The notes beneath the pieces are model-generated. The model worked only from the letters and a program-made list of their open reading frames with translations. It searched no databases and was not told where the DNA came from. A program made the translations under genes and the position numbers. Below are positions 43,774 to 51,883 of a stretch of 64,000 nt of DNA, piece by piece. How positions within the stretch are numbered: position 1 is the first letter of the stretch; each line of letters opens with the position of its first letter. Source of the stretch: Microbacterium gorillae (GTDB lineage Bacteria; Actinomycetota; Actinomycetes; Actinomycetales; Microbacteriaceae). The DNA lies in the NCBI RefSeq assembly GCF_000826185.2, contig NZ_LN648875.1:372001-436000 (forward strand). The letters run 5' to 3'.

Positions 43774-44220
43774 TCAGGACGAGAGCTTCGCGACGACCGC
43801 GGCGATGCGCCGCTCGCGGGTCTCCGGCTTCTTCGCATCCGTGATGGACCGCGCCTGCTCCTTGCGGTTCGTGAAGGACTGGGCGTCGAACGCCGACCGC
43901 ACTCCGGCGACGTCCATCGCCGCGGCGAGATCATCCGGAACCTCCACGGTCCGCTCGCCCGGATCGTGCGTCAGAGTGACGGTGATCTCATCCCCGCCCG
44001 CGAGGCCGGTGGATTTCCGCTTGTCCGCGCTGAACGGGAGGAGGAATCGCCCGCCCATCGGCGCGACCGTGGACCGGTACTCGAAACCGTTCACGTTCAC
44101 GATCACCGGCGGACGCTTGCCGACGCCCCACTCCTCGATGAGGGCGTCGGGCACCACGATGCCCGTGTTCTGTCCGCTGATGAGCGCGAGCGTCGTCGTG
44201 AATGTCGTCGTCGGGGTCAT
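43774..44220 (-). CDS. DUF1905/YdeI-like protein
   Basis: 148 residues. The N-terminal DUF1905 barrel-like half has GIVVPDALIEEWGVGKRPPV, and the C-terminal Omdp/YdeI-type half is shortened (DDLAAAMDVAGVRSAFDAQS, then REQARSITDAKKPETRERRI). The family is small, cytoplasmic and functionally uncharacterised. It is divergent from the threonine aldolase gene. Its 3' end abuts the 66-bp repeat array. Confidence 0.82.
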   Translation of the reverse strand: MTPTTTFTTTLALISGQNTGIVVPDALIEEWGVGKRPPVIVNVNGFEYRSTVAPMGGRFLLPFSADKRKSTGLAGGDEITVTLTHDPGERTVEVPDDLAAAMDVAGVRSAFDAQSFTNRKEQARSITDAKKPETRERRIAAVVAKLSS

Positions 44221-44273
44221 GTGCAGAGGCTACGCCGAGGCGGACCGGAACACGCGATGACTAGGCTTGTCAG

Positions 44274-45341
44274 GTGACCACGATCCACGACACAGGCCTG
44301 CGCGGCTTCGCCTCCGACAACTACTCCGGCATCCACCCCGAGGTGCTCGCGGCCATCGCCGCCGCCAACGACGGACACCAGATCGCGTACGGCGAGGACG
44401 CCTACAGCGCCCGCCTGCAGGAGGTCTTCGCCGAGCACCTGGGCGAGGGCATCGAGGCGTTCCCGGTGTTCAACGGCACCGGCGCGAACGTCGTCGGCCT
44501 GCAGTCCATGCTCCCCCGCTGGGGCGCGGTCGTGTGCGCGGACACGGCTCACATCAACGTCGACGAGGGCGGTGCGCCGGAGAAGGTCGGCGGCATCAAG
44601 CTGTGGACGGTTCCGACGCCGGACGGCAAGCTCACCACCGACCTCATCGACCGCGAAGCCCGCGGCTGGGGCGATGAGCACCGCGCGCAGCCGCTCGTCG
44701 TCTCGATCACCCAGTCCACCGAGCTCGGCACGGTGTACACGCCCGAGGAGGTGCGCGCCATCGCTGACCACGTGCACGGGCTCGGCATGCGCCTGCACAT
44801 GGACGGTTCCCGTCTCGCCAACGCCGCCGCATCGCTGGACCAGCCGATCCGCGCGTTCACCCGCGACGCGGGAGTCGACGTGATGAGCGTCGGCGGCACC
44901 AAGAACGGCGCCATGCTCGCCGAAGCGATCGTCGTGCTCAATCCGGACGCCTCCGAAGGCCTCACCTACCTCCGCAAGACGAACATGCAACTCGCCTCGA
45001 AGATGCGCTTCGTGTCGGCGCAGCTCATCGCCCTCTATGAAGGCGACCTGTGGCTGCGCAACGCCCGTCACTCCAACGCGATGGCCGCGCGCCTGCGGTC
45101 CGCGCTGGACGCCCGCATCGCGGACGGCACGGTGTCCGGCGTGACGTTCTCCCAGGACACCCAGGCCAACGGTCTGTTCCTCACGCTGCCGGAGGGCGTC
45201 GCCGATCGCCTGCGGGAGACGTTCCGGTTCTACGACTGGGACGAGGCCCGCCGCGAGGTCCGCTGGGTGTGCAGCTTCGACACCGCGGAGAGCGACGTCG
45301 ACCGCCTCGTCGAGCTCGTCGTCGCCGAGACCGGGAACTGA
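44274..45341 (+). CDS. ltaE: Low-specificity L-threonine aldolase
   Basis: 355 residues with a GTG start. PLP fold type I: the FASDNYSGIHPEVLAAIAAA opening, VFNGTGANVVGL cofactor loop, LHMDGSRLANAA with the PLP-binding Asp, and the Schiff-base Lys210 in SVGGTKNGAM. It splits threonine and allo-threonine to glycine and acetaldehyde. It is convergent with the M3 peptidase gene (7 bases). This is normal family length. Confidence 0.92.
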   Translation: MTTIHDTGLRGFASDNYSGIHPEVLAAIAAANDGHQIAYGEDAYSARLQEVFAEHLGEGIEAFPVFNGTGANVVGLQSMLPRWGAVVCADTAHINVDEGGAPEKVGGIKLWTVPTPDGKLTTDLIDREARGWGDEHRAQPLVVSITQSTELGTVYTPEEVRAIADHVHGLGMRLHMDGSRLANAAASLDQPIRAFTRDAGVDVMSVGGTKNGAMLAEAIVVLNPDASEGLTYLRKTNMQLASKMRFVSAQLIALYEGDLWLRNARHSNAMAARLRSALDARIADGTVSGVTFSQDTQANGLFLTLPEGVADRLRETFRFYDWDEARREVRWVCSFDTAESDVDRLVELVVAETGN

Positions 45342-45348
45342 TCCCGGA

Positions 45349-47274
45349 TCAGCCCTCGCTGAGCCAGCCGCGGTAGGCGTCGAAGCCCGACGGTCGGCCG
45401 AGGAAGTCCTCGATCAGGTCAGCCGCGTCCCGCGTGCCGCCGGGCGCGAGGACGCGGTCGCGGTACCGCGCCGCCGGTTCCGGCGCCATCAGGTCCGCGT
45501 CGAACCCGGTGAGCAGGTCGCGCGCGATCACGAGGCTCCACTGGTACGTGTAGTAGCAGGCGCCGTAGCCGGTGAGGTGCCCGAAACCGCACGCGAAGTG
45601 GTTGTTCGGCAGCGAGCGCACCCGACTGGAAGCCTGCAGGAGCTCCGTGGTCGCCGCCGTGATGTCCGCGGGAACGTCCGCGTGCAACCGGTACGACACC
45701 TGCGCGAGACCGAGCTGACGGCGTACGAGCGTCGCACGCCCGAACCCGTCCGCGACCCGCATCCGCTGCACCAGCGCGGCCGGAATCGGCTCACCGACGG
45801 CATTGCGCGCGAATGTGGCGAGCACGTCCGCGTCCCAGGCCCACTCCTCGAGCATCTGGCTGGGCGCCTCGACGAAGTCCCACTCCGTGGCGATCCCGCT
45901 CTGCGCGATGAAGCGCTGGTGCCCGCCGACGATGGCGTGCACCAGGTGGCCGAACTCGTGCAGGAACGTCGTGACCTGGTCATGTTCCATCGTGCCGCGC
46001 GAGAAGTTGCACAGCAGGGCTCCCTGCGGCAGCTCCCGCCCGGCCATTCCCGTGGCCAGATCGAAGCACGCCGCGTGGTTGTACTTGCCCTCACGCGGGT
46101 GCAGGTCCAGGTGGATGCGTCCGATCCGCTCGCCGCCGAAGTGGACGTCGTAGGAACGCACGTCCTCGTGCCAGGCCGGCACGTCAACCGGTTCGTACGC
46201 CACCCCGAGCAGTCGCGCGGTGACATCGAGCACGCCGCCCAGCACGTTCGGGAAGAGGAAGTAGGAGCGCACTTCTTGCGAGTCCACCTCGTAGCGCTCG
46301 CGCTTGAGCGCTCCCAGGAGGTACGCCAGGTCGGCGGTGGTGACCGCCTCCGCGTCCGGAACGTCCTCGCGCAGTCGCGCCAGCAGCTGGTCGTACTCCG
46401 GCTCCGCGGCCGCGGCGGACGCCTCGTCCACCTGGTTCAGGAACGCGGCGACCCCGGCGGAGGAGCGCGCCATCCGCGTCGCGGTCTCGACGTCCGCCCA
46501 GTCGCCGAAGCCCAGCAGCAGCGCACGCTCGCGCCGGACGGACAGCAGCTCCTCCAGGACGGCGTCGTTGGCCGGCCACGCGATGTCGCCCTGCAGCTCG
46601 CTCATCGCGATCCGCGTGTCGCGGTTCGTGGCGTACTCCCGAATCGGCATCAGGTCGGGGTACTCGGTCGTCACGGTCATGAGGCCGTCGTCGTCCAGCG
46701 GGTGCTCGTCGAGGAAGTCCTGGGGAAGCCCGGCGAGCTGCTCCGGGGTGACCCGCATCTCACGACGGCCCTCACGGATGTTGCGCGAGAACTCCATGCT
46801 GAGCTCGGTGTCGCGGCGCGCCAGATCCTTCGCGCGGGCGCGTCCGTCCTCGTCGAGGTCCACACCGCCGAGCTTCAGATCCCGCAGGGAGTGCTCCAGC
46901 AATCGGGTCTGGTTCGCGTTCAGCCCAGCGGGGTCGAGCGCGCTCAGGACATCCCACAGGTCGCGGTCGATCGTCAGTTCCGCGGCCATCCCGCTCCCGG
47001 CGACGTAGTGCTCCTCGGCGGCGTCGCGCACCGCGGCGTCCGGGTGGCATTCGCTCAGCAGCGACCCCTCGCTCTGCACCGAAGCCAGAGCGGCGGACAG
47101 GTCGTTCCAGACCTCCAGGGTCTCGGCTGCCGACCGCGCGGAGCCGTCCTTCAGCGCCGCGAGCAGGCGGCGCGCCTCGGCCAGGCGAGCGTCCGGACGC
47201 TCGGTGACGAAGCGTGTCCAGCCGTCGGAGTCGGCGGGAAGGGAGATCGGTTCGGGCGTCTGCACGTCGGTCAT
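45349..47274 (-). CDS. M3-family zinc metallopeptidase (oligopeptidase)
   Basis: 641 residues. The zinc motif HEFGH is at 439-443, with the third ligand Glu in EAPSQMLEEWAWD about 27 residues on. Helical N-terminal lobes of the M3 type precede it (EFSRNIREGRREMRVTPEQL). It degrades short peptides in the cytoplasm. There is no signal peptide. It is transcribed alone. A tandem-repeat array begins 57 bases upstream of its start. Confidence 0.92.
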   Translation of the reverse strand: MTDVQTPEPISLPADSDGWTRFVTERPDARLAEARRLLAALKDGSARSAAETLEVWNDLSAALASVQSEGSLLSECHPDAAVRDAAEEHYVAGSGMAAELTIDRDLWDVLSALDPAGLNANQTRLLEHSLRDLKLGGVDLDEDGRARAKDLARRDTELSMEFSRNIREGRREMRVTPEQLAGLPQDFLDEHPLDDDGLMTVTTEYPDLMPIREYATNRDTRIAMSELQGDIAWPANDAVLEELLSVRRERALLLGFGDWADVETATRMARSSAGVAAFLNQVDEASAAAAEPEYDQLLARLREDVPDAEAVTTADLAYLLGALKRERYEVDSQEVRSYFLFPNVLGGVLDVTARLLGVAYEPVDVPAWHEDVRSYDVHFGGERIGRIHLDLHPREGKYNHAACFDLATGMAGRELPQGALLCNFSRGTMEHDQVTTFLHEFGHLVHAIVGGHQRFIAQSGIATEWDFVEAPSQMLEEWAWDADVLATFARNAVGEPIPAALVQRMRVADGFGRATLVRRQLGLAQVSYRLHADVPADITAATTELLQASSRVRSLPNNHFACGFGHLTGYGACYYTYQWSLVIARDLLTGFDADLMAPEPAARYRDRVLAPGGTRDAADLIEDFLGRPSGFDAYRGWLSEG

Positions 47275-47330
47275 CCCCCGAGCCTATGACGGGACGCGAA
47301 GCAGAACACCCATGGCTCGCACGTGCCGCA

Positions 47331-47490
47331 TGTCAGCGCAGGCCCGCGGGAACCAGCGCATACCGAGAGGCTGCGTGTCAGCGCGGGCCCGCGGGAACCG
47401 AACCCGCGCAGACACCGACAGGCACCGTGTCAGCGCAGGCCCACGGGAACCAGCGCATACCGAGAGGCTGCGTGTCAGCGCAGGGCGCCG
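47331..47490. repeat. Tandem repeat of 45/52 bp, 3.4 copies, ending in a gene stop
   Basis: TGTCAGCGC recurs at 47331, 47376, 47428 and 47473 (spacings 45, 52, 45). The fourth copy is the real 3' end of the DUF4916 gene (TCA is its stop). Copies 1 and 3 are nearly identical; copy 2 is diverged and longer. Confidence 0.88.
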
Positions 47491-48086
47491 ACCGACGCGA
47501 GCGCCAGGCGGATGAGCGTTCCGCGGCCGCCCTCCATCTCGGCGGAGAGCGACTCGCTCTGGGCCTCCTCCGGCGTCATCCAGGTGACCTCGAGCGCGTC
47601 CTGACGCGGCTCGCACGTGCCGGTCACGGGCACCACGAACGCGAGGGAGACCGCGTGCTGTCGATCGTCGTGGAACGCACTGACCCCCGGCATCGGGAAG
47701 TACTCGGCGACCGTGAACGGCACCGGCTGCGGCGGCAGCAGCGGGAACGCCATCGGACCGAGATCGTTTTCCAGGTGACGGAACAGGGCGTCCCGCACGG
47801 TCTCGCCGTAGCGGACGCGTCCGGAGACGATCGTGCGGGTGATCTCTCCGATCGGCGTGGCGCGCAGCAGAATGCCGATCTCCGTCACCGTGCCGGTGCC
47901 GTCCGTGCGAACCGGAATCGCCTCGACGTAGAGGATCGGCAGATGACGCCGAGCCTCCATCAGCTCGACCTCGCTCAGCCAACCCGGGTTCGACCCCGGC
48001 GCGCGGAACTCGTCCAGGCCCGCGAGCGGATCGTTCGACTCGTCGTCGCGGTCGTTCGGTTCGGGGTCAGGCGTGCGGACAGGCAT
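47475..48086 (-). CDS. DUF4916 NUDIX-like protein
   Basis: 203 residues starting MPVRTPDPEPND. The conserved block NPGWLSEVELMEARRHLPIL, then VSGRVRYGETVRDALFRHLE and DDRQHAVSLAFVVPVTG, is the DUF4916 NUDIX relative of actinobacteria. The canonical NUDIX box glutamates are replaced (GETVRDALFRHLENDLG), so hydrolase activity is doubtful. It is divergent from the esterase gene at 48165. Copies of its 3' end make the downstream repeat array. Confidence 0.88.
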   Translation of the reverse strand: MPVRTPDPEPNDRDDESNDPLAGLDEFRAPGSNPGWLSEVELMEARRHLPILYVEAIPVRTDGTGTVTEIGILLRATPIGEITRTIVSGRVRYGETVRDALFRHLENDLGPMAFPLLPPQPVPFTVAEYFPMPGVSAFHDDRQHAVSLAFVVPVTGTCEPRQDALEVTWMTPEEAQSESLSAEMEGGRGTLIRLALASVGALR

Positions 48087-48164
48087 GACTCCTGTATACC
48101 CGCTCGTCCGCACGATCGCGGCGGTGGCGCGAGTCGTGTCCGCCCCGCCTGGCATGATGGCGGG

Positions 48165-48800
48165 ATGATCCCCGCCCTCGACCCCGACGTCGTGCAGTGG
48201 TCCGTCGCCCCGGACGAGCGCGGCGACCGACCCGTCGTCCTCCTCCTGCACGGCTACGGTTCTGACGAACTGGACCTGACCGGACTGATCCCGCACCTGC
48301 CCGACGCGTTCGTGTACGCCGCGGTGCGCGCGCCGCTCAGCCCGCCGTGGCCGGCGCCGGGCTATTCCTGGTACCCGATCGAGGGGCTGGACGACCGCTC
48401 CGCCGAGCCGATCACCGCCGCCGCGCGCCGCGTTCTGGAGTGGGCGGACGCCGTGGGTCTCGGCGAGTTCGGCATGCTCGGCTTCTCGCAGGGTGGCGCG
48501 GTGTCGCTGCAGACCCTGCGCGTCGCCCCGGAGCGCGTCTCCTTCGTGGTGAACCTCGCCGGCTACGCCACTCCGGGTGAGGTCCCCGGAGACGCCACGC
48601 TCCGGACGGCGAAGCCCCCGGTGTTCTGGGGCCGGGGCGCGCTCGATCAGGTCATCCCGGAACCGCTCGTCGCGCACACCGTGGAGTGGTTGCCCGGCTA
48701 CAGCGACCTCTCCGGTCGCGTGTACGCCGGACTCGCCCACGCCGTCAATGGGGACGAACTCGCCGACGTCGCGACGTTCCTCGCCAAGCGTCTGAGCTGA
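48165..48800 (+). CDS. Carboxylesterase/phospholipase-type alpha/beta hydrolase
   Basis: 211 residues. LLHGYGSDELDL is the oxyanion region, GFSQGG places the nucleophile at Ser108, GRGALDQVIPEP supplies the Asp and GLAHAVNGDE the His. This is the abhydrolase_2 (lysophospholipase/acyl-thioesterase) type. It is cytoplasmic. Its last codons and stop are repeated downstream in a 15-bp array. Confidence 0.9.
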   Translation: MIPALDPDVVQWSVAPDERGDRPVVLLLHGYGSDELDLTGLIPHLPDAFVYAAVRAPLSPPWPAPGYSWYPIEGLDDRSAEPITAAARRVLEWADAVGLGEFGMLGFSQGGAVSLQTLRVAPERVSFVVNLAGYATPGEVPGDATLRTAKPPVFWGRGALDQVIPEPLVAHTVEWLPGYSDLSGRVYAGLAHAVNGDELADVATFLAKRLS

Positions 48801-48846
48801 CCTGACGTGAGCTGACCAGACGTGAGCTGACCCCACGTGAGGTGGA
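48788..48846. repeat. 15-bp tandem repeat made from the esterase gene end
   Basis: ACGTGAGCTGACC plus two variable bases recurs at 48805, 48820 and (partly) 48835. The original GCGTCTGAGCTGACC is the last codons and stop of the esterase. The array runs up to the -35 of the ABC-F promoter. Confidence 0.8.
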
Positions 48847-48871
48847 CGAATCGGGACACGCCGGGTACAGT
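48843..48871 (+). promoter_or_regulatory. Promoter of the ABC-F leader transcript
   Basis: TGGACG (48843-48848), a 17-base spacer and TACAGT (48866-48871) predict a start near 48878 and therefore a leader of about 215 bases before the ABC-F gene. Confidence 0.5.
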
Positions 48872-48906
48872 GGCGGAGTCCTGTCCCCGACGAACGGAAA
48901 GAACCG

Positions 48907-48945
48907 TTGAAGGTTTTCGCCGCTTCCGTGCTCCTCTCGCGCTGA
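48907..48945 (+). CDS. Possible 12-residue leader peptide of the ABC-F gene
   Basis: TTG start 5 bases after GGAAAG, encoding MKVFAASVLLSR then TGA. The stop lies inside the first of two identical 15-base elements. Length, ribosome-binding site and position match the regulatory upstream frames of antibiotic-resistance ABC-F genes. Confidence 0.5.
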   Translation: MKVFAASVLLSR

Positions 48946-49025
48946 CCCGTCGACCCTTCGCCTGACAGGCCTTCCGCCGTTTCGGCGTCGACGCTCCAGC
49001 GCATCCATCCGCGCTGACCCGTCGA
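48939..49025 (+). promoter_or_regulatory. Alternating-hairpin leader (attenuator candidate)
   Basis: GCGCTGACCCGTCGA occurs identically at 48939-48953 and 49011-49025. Between them TCGACGCTCCAGCGC (48988-49002) can pair with either copy, 12 base pairs around a small internal loop, but not both. The first copy overlaps the leader-peptide stop, so a stalled ribosome would switch pairing to the second copy. A further CACCGG/CCGGTG stem lies after it. Confidence 0.55.
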
Positions 49026-49093
49026 AACGCCACCGGTTTCCCGTGGCTGCAGCCCCGCTGCCGGTGTCGCGCACCAGCTTCTGGGAGGCCCTC

Positions 49094-50707
49094 ATGGCAT
49101 TCACCCCCGCCGTCGTCTTCGACGACGTCACCTTCACCTGGCCGGACGGATCCGTGGCGCTCAGTCACGTCTCCGGCGCGTTCTCCACCGGCCGAACCGG
49201 CCTGGTCGGACGCAACGGCTCCGGCAAGTCCACCCTGTTGAAACTCGCCGCCGGCGAGCTCCGGCCCACCACCGGGCATGTCACCGCGTCCGGAACCGTC
49301 GCGACCCTCCGGCAGTCCCTCACCCTCGACACCGACCGTCCCGTCGCCGACCTGCTCGGCATCGCCGACGTGCTCGCCGCCGTCCGCGCGGTCGAATCCG
49401 GAGACGTCGCGGAGCAGCACTTCGACACGATCGGCGACGATTGGGACGTCGAGGCGCGCGCGCACGCGGCACTCGCCGATGCCGGCCTCCCACCCGACGC
49501 GCTCGAGCGCAGGGTGGCGCATCTGTCCGGAGGTGAAGCGATGCTCGTCGCGATCGCGGGCCTCCGCCTGCGCGGCGCCGACATCACCCTGCTGGACGAG
49601 CCCACGAACAACCTCGATCGAGACGCCCGGTCCCGCCTCGGCGGGATGGTGCGGTCCTGGCCGGGCTCTCTCATCGTCGTCAGCCACGACGTCGAGCTCC
49701 TCGAACTGATGGACTCCACCGCCGAGCTCTACGAGAACACGCTGTCGGTGTTCGGCGGCCCGTATTCGCAGTGGCGCGCGTGGCTGGACACCGAGCAGGA
49801 AGCGGCGAAGGCCGCCGAGCGCACGGCGGCGAACGCGGTCCGCGTCCAGAAACGCGAGCGGATCGAGGCGGACGAGAAGCTCGCCACACGCGCGCAGATG
49901 GGGAAGAAGGCGCAGCGCGAGAAGCGTGTGCCGCTCATCGTCGCGCACGGTCGAAAGATGAAGGCCGAGGTCTCCGCGGGCAAGCATCGCGGTGAAATGC
50001 GCGCCCGCGAGGACGACGCCCGCGCAGCGCTCGACGCGGCCGAACGCCGAGTCCGCGAGGACGACGCGATCCGGATCGACCTGCCGGACCCGTCCGTCGC
50101 GGCGGGGCGCCGCATCGCGACGCTCGGCGACGGAGAGCGGGAGTGGATCCTGCAGGGCCCGGAGCGGACCGCCCTCGTCGGCCCGAACGGTGCCGGCAAG
50201 TCCACCCTGCTGAACCAGCTGCTGACGGGCGAAGGGGCGCCGTGGCGACCGGCGTTCACCGCCGAGGCGCACACCGACCGCATCGGTCATCTCGCTCAGC
50301 GGTTGGACGGACTGGACGAGAACGCCTCCGCCGAGGAGAACGTGCGCGCGGCGGCGCCGCATGTTCCGGACCGCGAGCTGCGCAACCGCCTCGCCCGGTT
50401 CCTCATTCGCGGAGACGCGATGCGCCGTCCGGTGCGGTCCCTGTCCGGCGGCGAACGCTTCCGTGTCGCCCTGGCCCGGATGCTGTTGAGTGAGCCGCCG
50501 GCGCAGCTGCTGGTGCTCGACGAGCCGACGAACAACCTGGACCTCGACACCGTGGATCAGCTGGTGGACGCCCTGTCGCAGTATCGCGGCGCGATCCTCG
50601 TGACCAGCCACGACGCGACGTTCCTGGACCGTCTCGGGATCGACCTCACGCTCGCGCTGGACGCGGACGGAACCCTCACGGAGGTGCCGCGTGAGATGAC
50701 GAGCTGA
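49094..50707 (+). CDS. ABC-F family ATP-binding protein (ribosome-protection type)
   Basis: 537 residues with two ABC domains and no membrane span. Walker A motifs are GRNGSGKST and GPNGAGKST, signatures LSGGE in both halves, and Walker B regions end LLDEPTNNLD and VLDEPTNNLD. The inter-domain linker (about 230-310) is long, basic and helical (MGKKAQREKRVPLIVAHGRK), the part that reaches the ribosomal P-site in this family. Members act on translating ribosomes, and some give antibiotic resistance; which drug is not evident. Its leader carries a short upstream frame and alternative hairpins, a pattern that fits drug-induced expression. Confidence 0.92.
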   Translation: MAFTPAVVFDDVTFTWPDGSVALSHVSGAFSTGRTGLVGRNGSGKSTLLKLAAGELRPTTGHVTASGTVATLRQSLTLDTDRPVADLLGIADVLAAVRAVESGDVAEQHFDTIGDDWDVEARAHAALADAGLPPDALERRVAHLSGGEAMLVAIAGLRLRGADITLLDEPTNNLDRDARSRLGGMVRSWPGSLIVVSHDVELLELMDSTAELYENTLSVFGGPYSQWRAWLDTEQEAAKAAERTAANAVRVQKRERIEADEKLATRAQMGKKAQREKRVPLIVAHGRKMKAEVSAGKHRGEMRAREDDARAALDAAERRVREDDAIRIDLPDPSVAAGRRIATLGDGEREWILQGPERTALVGPNGAGKSTLLNQLLTGEGAPWRPAFTAEAHTDRIGHLAQRLDGLDENASAEENVRAAAPHVPDRELRNRLARFLIRGDAMRRPVRSLSGGERFRVALARMLLSEPPAQLLVLDEPTNNLDLDTVDQLVDALSQYRGAILVTSHDATFLDRLGIDLTLALDADGTLTEVPREMTS

Positions 50708-50870
50708 GGTTCGCCCGCACCGATCCGTCAGTCATGCGTGAGGTGGGCACGCCGTACCCGCCGACCTCGCTGACGATCAGAGGTTCAGTCGCGCGCGAGA
50801 TGGGCACGCCGTACCCGCCGGCCTCGCTGACGATCTGAGGTTCGCCCGCACCGATCCGTCAGTCGTGCGC
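50706..50870. repeat. Tandem repeat (74/57 bp) filling a convergent junction
   Basis: GAGGTTC recurs at 50706, 50780 and 50837. Each unit carries a GGGCACGCCGTACCCGCCG-like core or its variant. The first unit begins at the ABC-F stop and the last contains the stop of the small membrane-protein gene, so the whole junction has been duplicated. Confidence 0.85.
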
Positions 50871-51080
50871 GAGATATGCACGACGGACGCGGCGGACCAC
50901 CAGGTCCAGGCCCAGCGCGACGGCCACACCCGCAGCGATGCCGGTGACGAGCCCGAACGGTTCGGCCGGCATCGCGGTCACCGTGACTGTTCCGACGATC
51001 GCCCCGACCAGAACGGACATGGTGATCTCTGTCGCGCGGATGCCCGGCTCGGAAACCATGGTCTGCGTGTTCTCGCTCAT
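50859..51080 (-). CDS. Small two-helix membrane protein
   Basis: 73 residues from ATG (MSENTQTMVSEPG). Two hydrophobic helices (about 18-38 and 42-60) are followed by a basic tail (RRVRRAYLAHD). I do not recognise the family. It is convergent with the ABC-F gene, and its end is copied in the repeat array between them. Confidence 0.65.
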   Translation of the reverse strand: MSENTQTMVSEPGIRATEITMSVLVGAIVGTVTVTAMPAEPFGLVTGIAAGVAVALGLDLVVRRVRRAYLAHD

Positions 51081-51208
51081 GTCCTTCACGCTACGGAGGG
51101 CCTGCACGACCCACATCCCGCCAGCGGATGATCCTTCCCGTACATCGAGAGATGTACAGCAACCCCGACCCGAGTACGGGTCACCCCGAGATCTGAAAAG
51201 TCAGACCC

Positions 51209-51883
51209 ATGACGCACTCCCCCCTCGCCCTGGTCACCGGCGCCGCGCGCGCGAACTCCATCGCCGCGGGCATCGTCCCCCGACTCCGGGAGGACGGCTG
51301 GACCGTCGTGACCAGCGACCTCGCCGACGCGGACGTTCCGTGCGATCTGTCCACCGCCGACGGACCCGAGACGCTGATCAACGCGGTCACGGATGAACAC
51401 GGACCGATCTCCGGGCTGGTCCTGAGCCACGCGCACGACATCGAGAGCGGCATCCTGGACACCACCGCGGAGAGCTTCGACCGCCACGTCGCCGTGAACG
51501 CGCGCGACTCCCTGCTGCTGATCGCGGCATTCGCGCGGCAGGTGCCCTCCGGCGGCGGCGCGATCGTCGCGCTGACGAGTGACCACGTCACCGGCAACCT
51601 GCCGTACGGGGCCTCCAAGGGTGCGCTCGATCGCATCGTGATCTCGGCGGGACGTGAGCTCGGTCCGCTCGGCATCGCGGCGAACGTGCTCAACCCCGGT
51701 CCGATCGACACGGGATGGATGACCGACGACGTGCGACGGGAGCTCACGGCCGCGTATCCGCAGGGGCGCATGGGAGTGCCCGGCGACATCGCCGGCGTCG
51801 TGGCGTTCCTGCTCTCCCCCGCGGGCCGGTGGATCTCCGGCCAACTGCTGCACGCAGACGGCGCGTTCTCAGCGCGCTTCTGA
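51209..51883 (+). CDS. SDR-family oxidoreductase (3-oxoacyl-reductase-like)
   Basis: 224 residues. The cofactor motif TGAARANS deviates from TGxxxGxG (no central Gly), as in enoyl-reductase-like or atypical SDRs. The catalytic Ser (ALTSDHVT) and Y-x-x-x-K (YGASKGA) are intact. NPGPIDTGWM and GRWISGQLLHADGAF match FabG-like C-termini. NAD(P)-linked oxidation or reduction of an unknown substrate. Its 3' end overlaps the convergent Pr6Pr gene by 15 bases. Confidence 0.88.
   Translation: MTHSPLALVTGAARANSIAAGIVPRLREDGWTVVTSDLADADVPCDLSTADGPETLINAVTDEHGPISGLVLSHAHDIESGILDTTAESFDRHVAVNARDSLLLIAAFARQVPSGGGAIVALTSDHVTGNLPYGASKGALDRIVISAGRELGPLGIAANVLNPGPIDTGWMTDDVRRELTAAYPQGRMGVPGDIAGVVAFLLSPAGRWISGQLLHADGAFSARF

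Noticed and set aside
43589..44260. Plus-strand repeated-peptide frame across the 66-bp array
   Set aside because: The 66-bp period is a multiple of three, so the repeat alone creates the frame, which then runs antisense through the DUF1905 gene.
47331..47490. Possible CRISPR array
   Set aside because: Units are 45-52 bp and repeat as a whole, with no constant short repeat alternating with unique spacers and no cas genes nearby. It is a duplicated gene end. The same reasoning excludes the other arrays.
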